Shown one piece after another: positions 5,263 to 5,741 of a stretch of 5,741 bases of DNA; the first letter of the stretch is position 1, and the number at the start of each line of letters is the position of its first letter. The notes beneath the pieces were generated by a model. It searched no databases. It saw only the letters and a list, made by a program, of their open reading frames with translations, and was not told the origin of the DNA. Made by a program: the position numbers and the translations under genes. The DNA comes from Treponema sp. (lineage in GTDB: Bacteria > Spirochaetota > Spirochaetia > Treponematales > Breznakiellaceae), in the NCBI GenBank assembly GCA_031283505.1, contig JAITBO010000007.1, positions 1 to 5,741 on the forward strand, read 5' to 3'.

Positions 5263-5741
5263 TTACTTTATTTGTATTAGTCTTGTATTAGATTCCTTGT
5301 ATTGAGAAAAGAATGTATCATAATCAGGCAGGTGTTCCCAGTCCAGATAAATATATACCTGTTCAGATTGATCAATTTTTGAATGTTGTTCTGTTCGTAA
5401 TGGCCAAGTTGGCCTAATCACAAGTAAATCCGGGCGGATAAAATTAACATAACTTTCTTTAGGCCCCCAATTTGTAATAACGAGGGACCCCGATGGAACA
5501 GATGAAAGTTCTTTGATAATATTGGCGCGTATATTACTGTATCCATTAATACCTCCTTCATGTTTATAAAGTATGCGGGCTGCAGGTAAAGAATAAGAAA
5601 AAAGAGAGGCAGAAATAACTGCAAGAAGTATATATTTTAAAAAAGTAGAATTTATTTTGTATACCCATACGTCTTTATATTTTAAGATTATTTGGATTAT
5701 ACTTAGAAAAAAGAGTGCAGATGCCGGAAATAACAAGCGAT
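5263..5741 (-). CDS. GT-C-like membrane protein, C-terminal fragment
   Basis: The frame enters from the right edge and ends at TAA (5265-5263), giving about 158 visible residues with no stop up to the edge. It opens with RLLFPASALFFLSIIQII, a membrane segment beginning in the R-x-L-x-P-A style common in the last helices of GT39/ArnT-like glycosyltransferases. A second segment, about YILLAVISASLFSYSLPAA, follows. The remaining 90 or so residues look soluble and probably extracytoplasmic, including IIKELSSVPSGSLVITNWG and a charged, aromatic tail. GT-C enzymes transfer sugars from polyprenyl phosphates on the outer face of the inner membrane; catalytic residues would be in the missing N-terminal part. 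The DNA is distinctly AT-rich: hand counts of three 60-base lines gave about 35, 28 and 20 percent GC. That is common in surface-polysaccharide loci and suggests acquisition. The family call is tentative. Confidence 0.6.
   Translation of the reverse strand, partial: RLLFPASALFFLSIIQIILKYKDVWVYKINSTFLKYILLAVISASLFSYSLPAARILYKHEGGINGYSNIRANIIKELSSVPSGSLVITNWGPKESYVNFIRPDLLVIRPTWPLRTEQHSKIDQSEQVYIYLDWEHLPDYDTFFSQYKESNTRLIQIK

Overview
The window suggests a Gram-negative, probably anaerobic host-associated bacterium. It carries the tail of an RND efflux pump and part of a GT-C type membrane glycosyltransferase. The style of the central operon reminds me of termite-gut Treponema (Spirochaetes). 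That attribution is from memory of family resemblance and is unverified.

Layout, left to right. (1) Positions 1-210 hold the C-terminal end of an RND (HAE1-like) inner-membrane pump on the + strand. (2) A 164-base gap follows with no convincing gene. (3) A GC-rich + strand cluster runs from 375 to 4618. It holds a PHP-domain metallohydrolase-like protein with altered metal-site motifs, then a 435-aa short-chain dehydrogenase with an unusual N-terminal extension of about 165 residues. The dehydrogenase start is 12 bases downstream of the PHP gene, and its Shine-Dalgarno overlaps the PHP stop codon. After a 230-base hairpin-rich spacer comes a GPH/MelB-type sugar:cation symporter. (4) A GC-rich, hairpin-containing stretch of about 180 bases separates this cluster from convergent genes. 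(5) The - strand at the right edge carries the C-terminal end of a GT-C-like membrane protein in clearly AT-rich DNA. Downstream of it (21 bases) is a second reading frame with a good ribosome binding site and an in-frame amber codon, so it is probably a decaying gene.

How the genes may work together: the symporter would import a sugar, glycoside or uronate, the SDR would oxidise or reduce a polyol or sugar intermediate with NAD(H), and the PHP protein would do a hydrolytic or other metal-dependent step. The PHP-SDR pairing is the firmest part. The substrate cannot be read from the sequence. The best candidates for something undescribed are the PHP/extended-SDR pair and the structured spacer before the transporter. 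The right-hand region looks like the edge of a surface-polysaccharide locus of different base composition.
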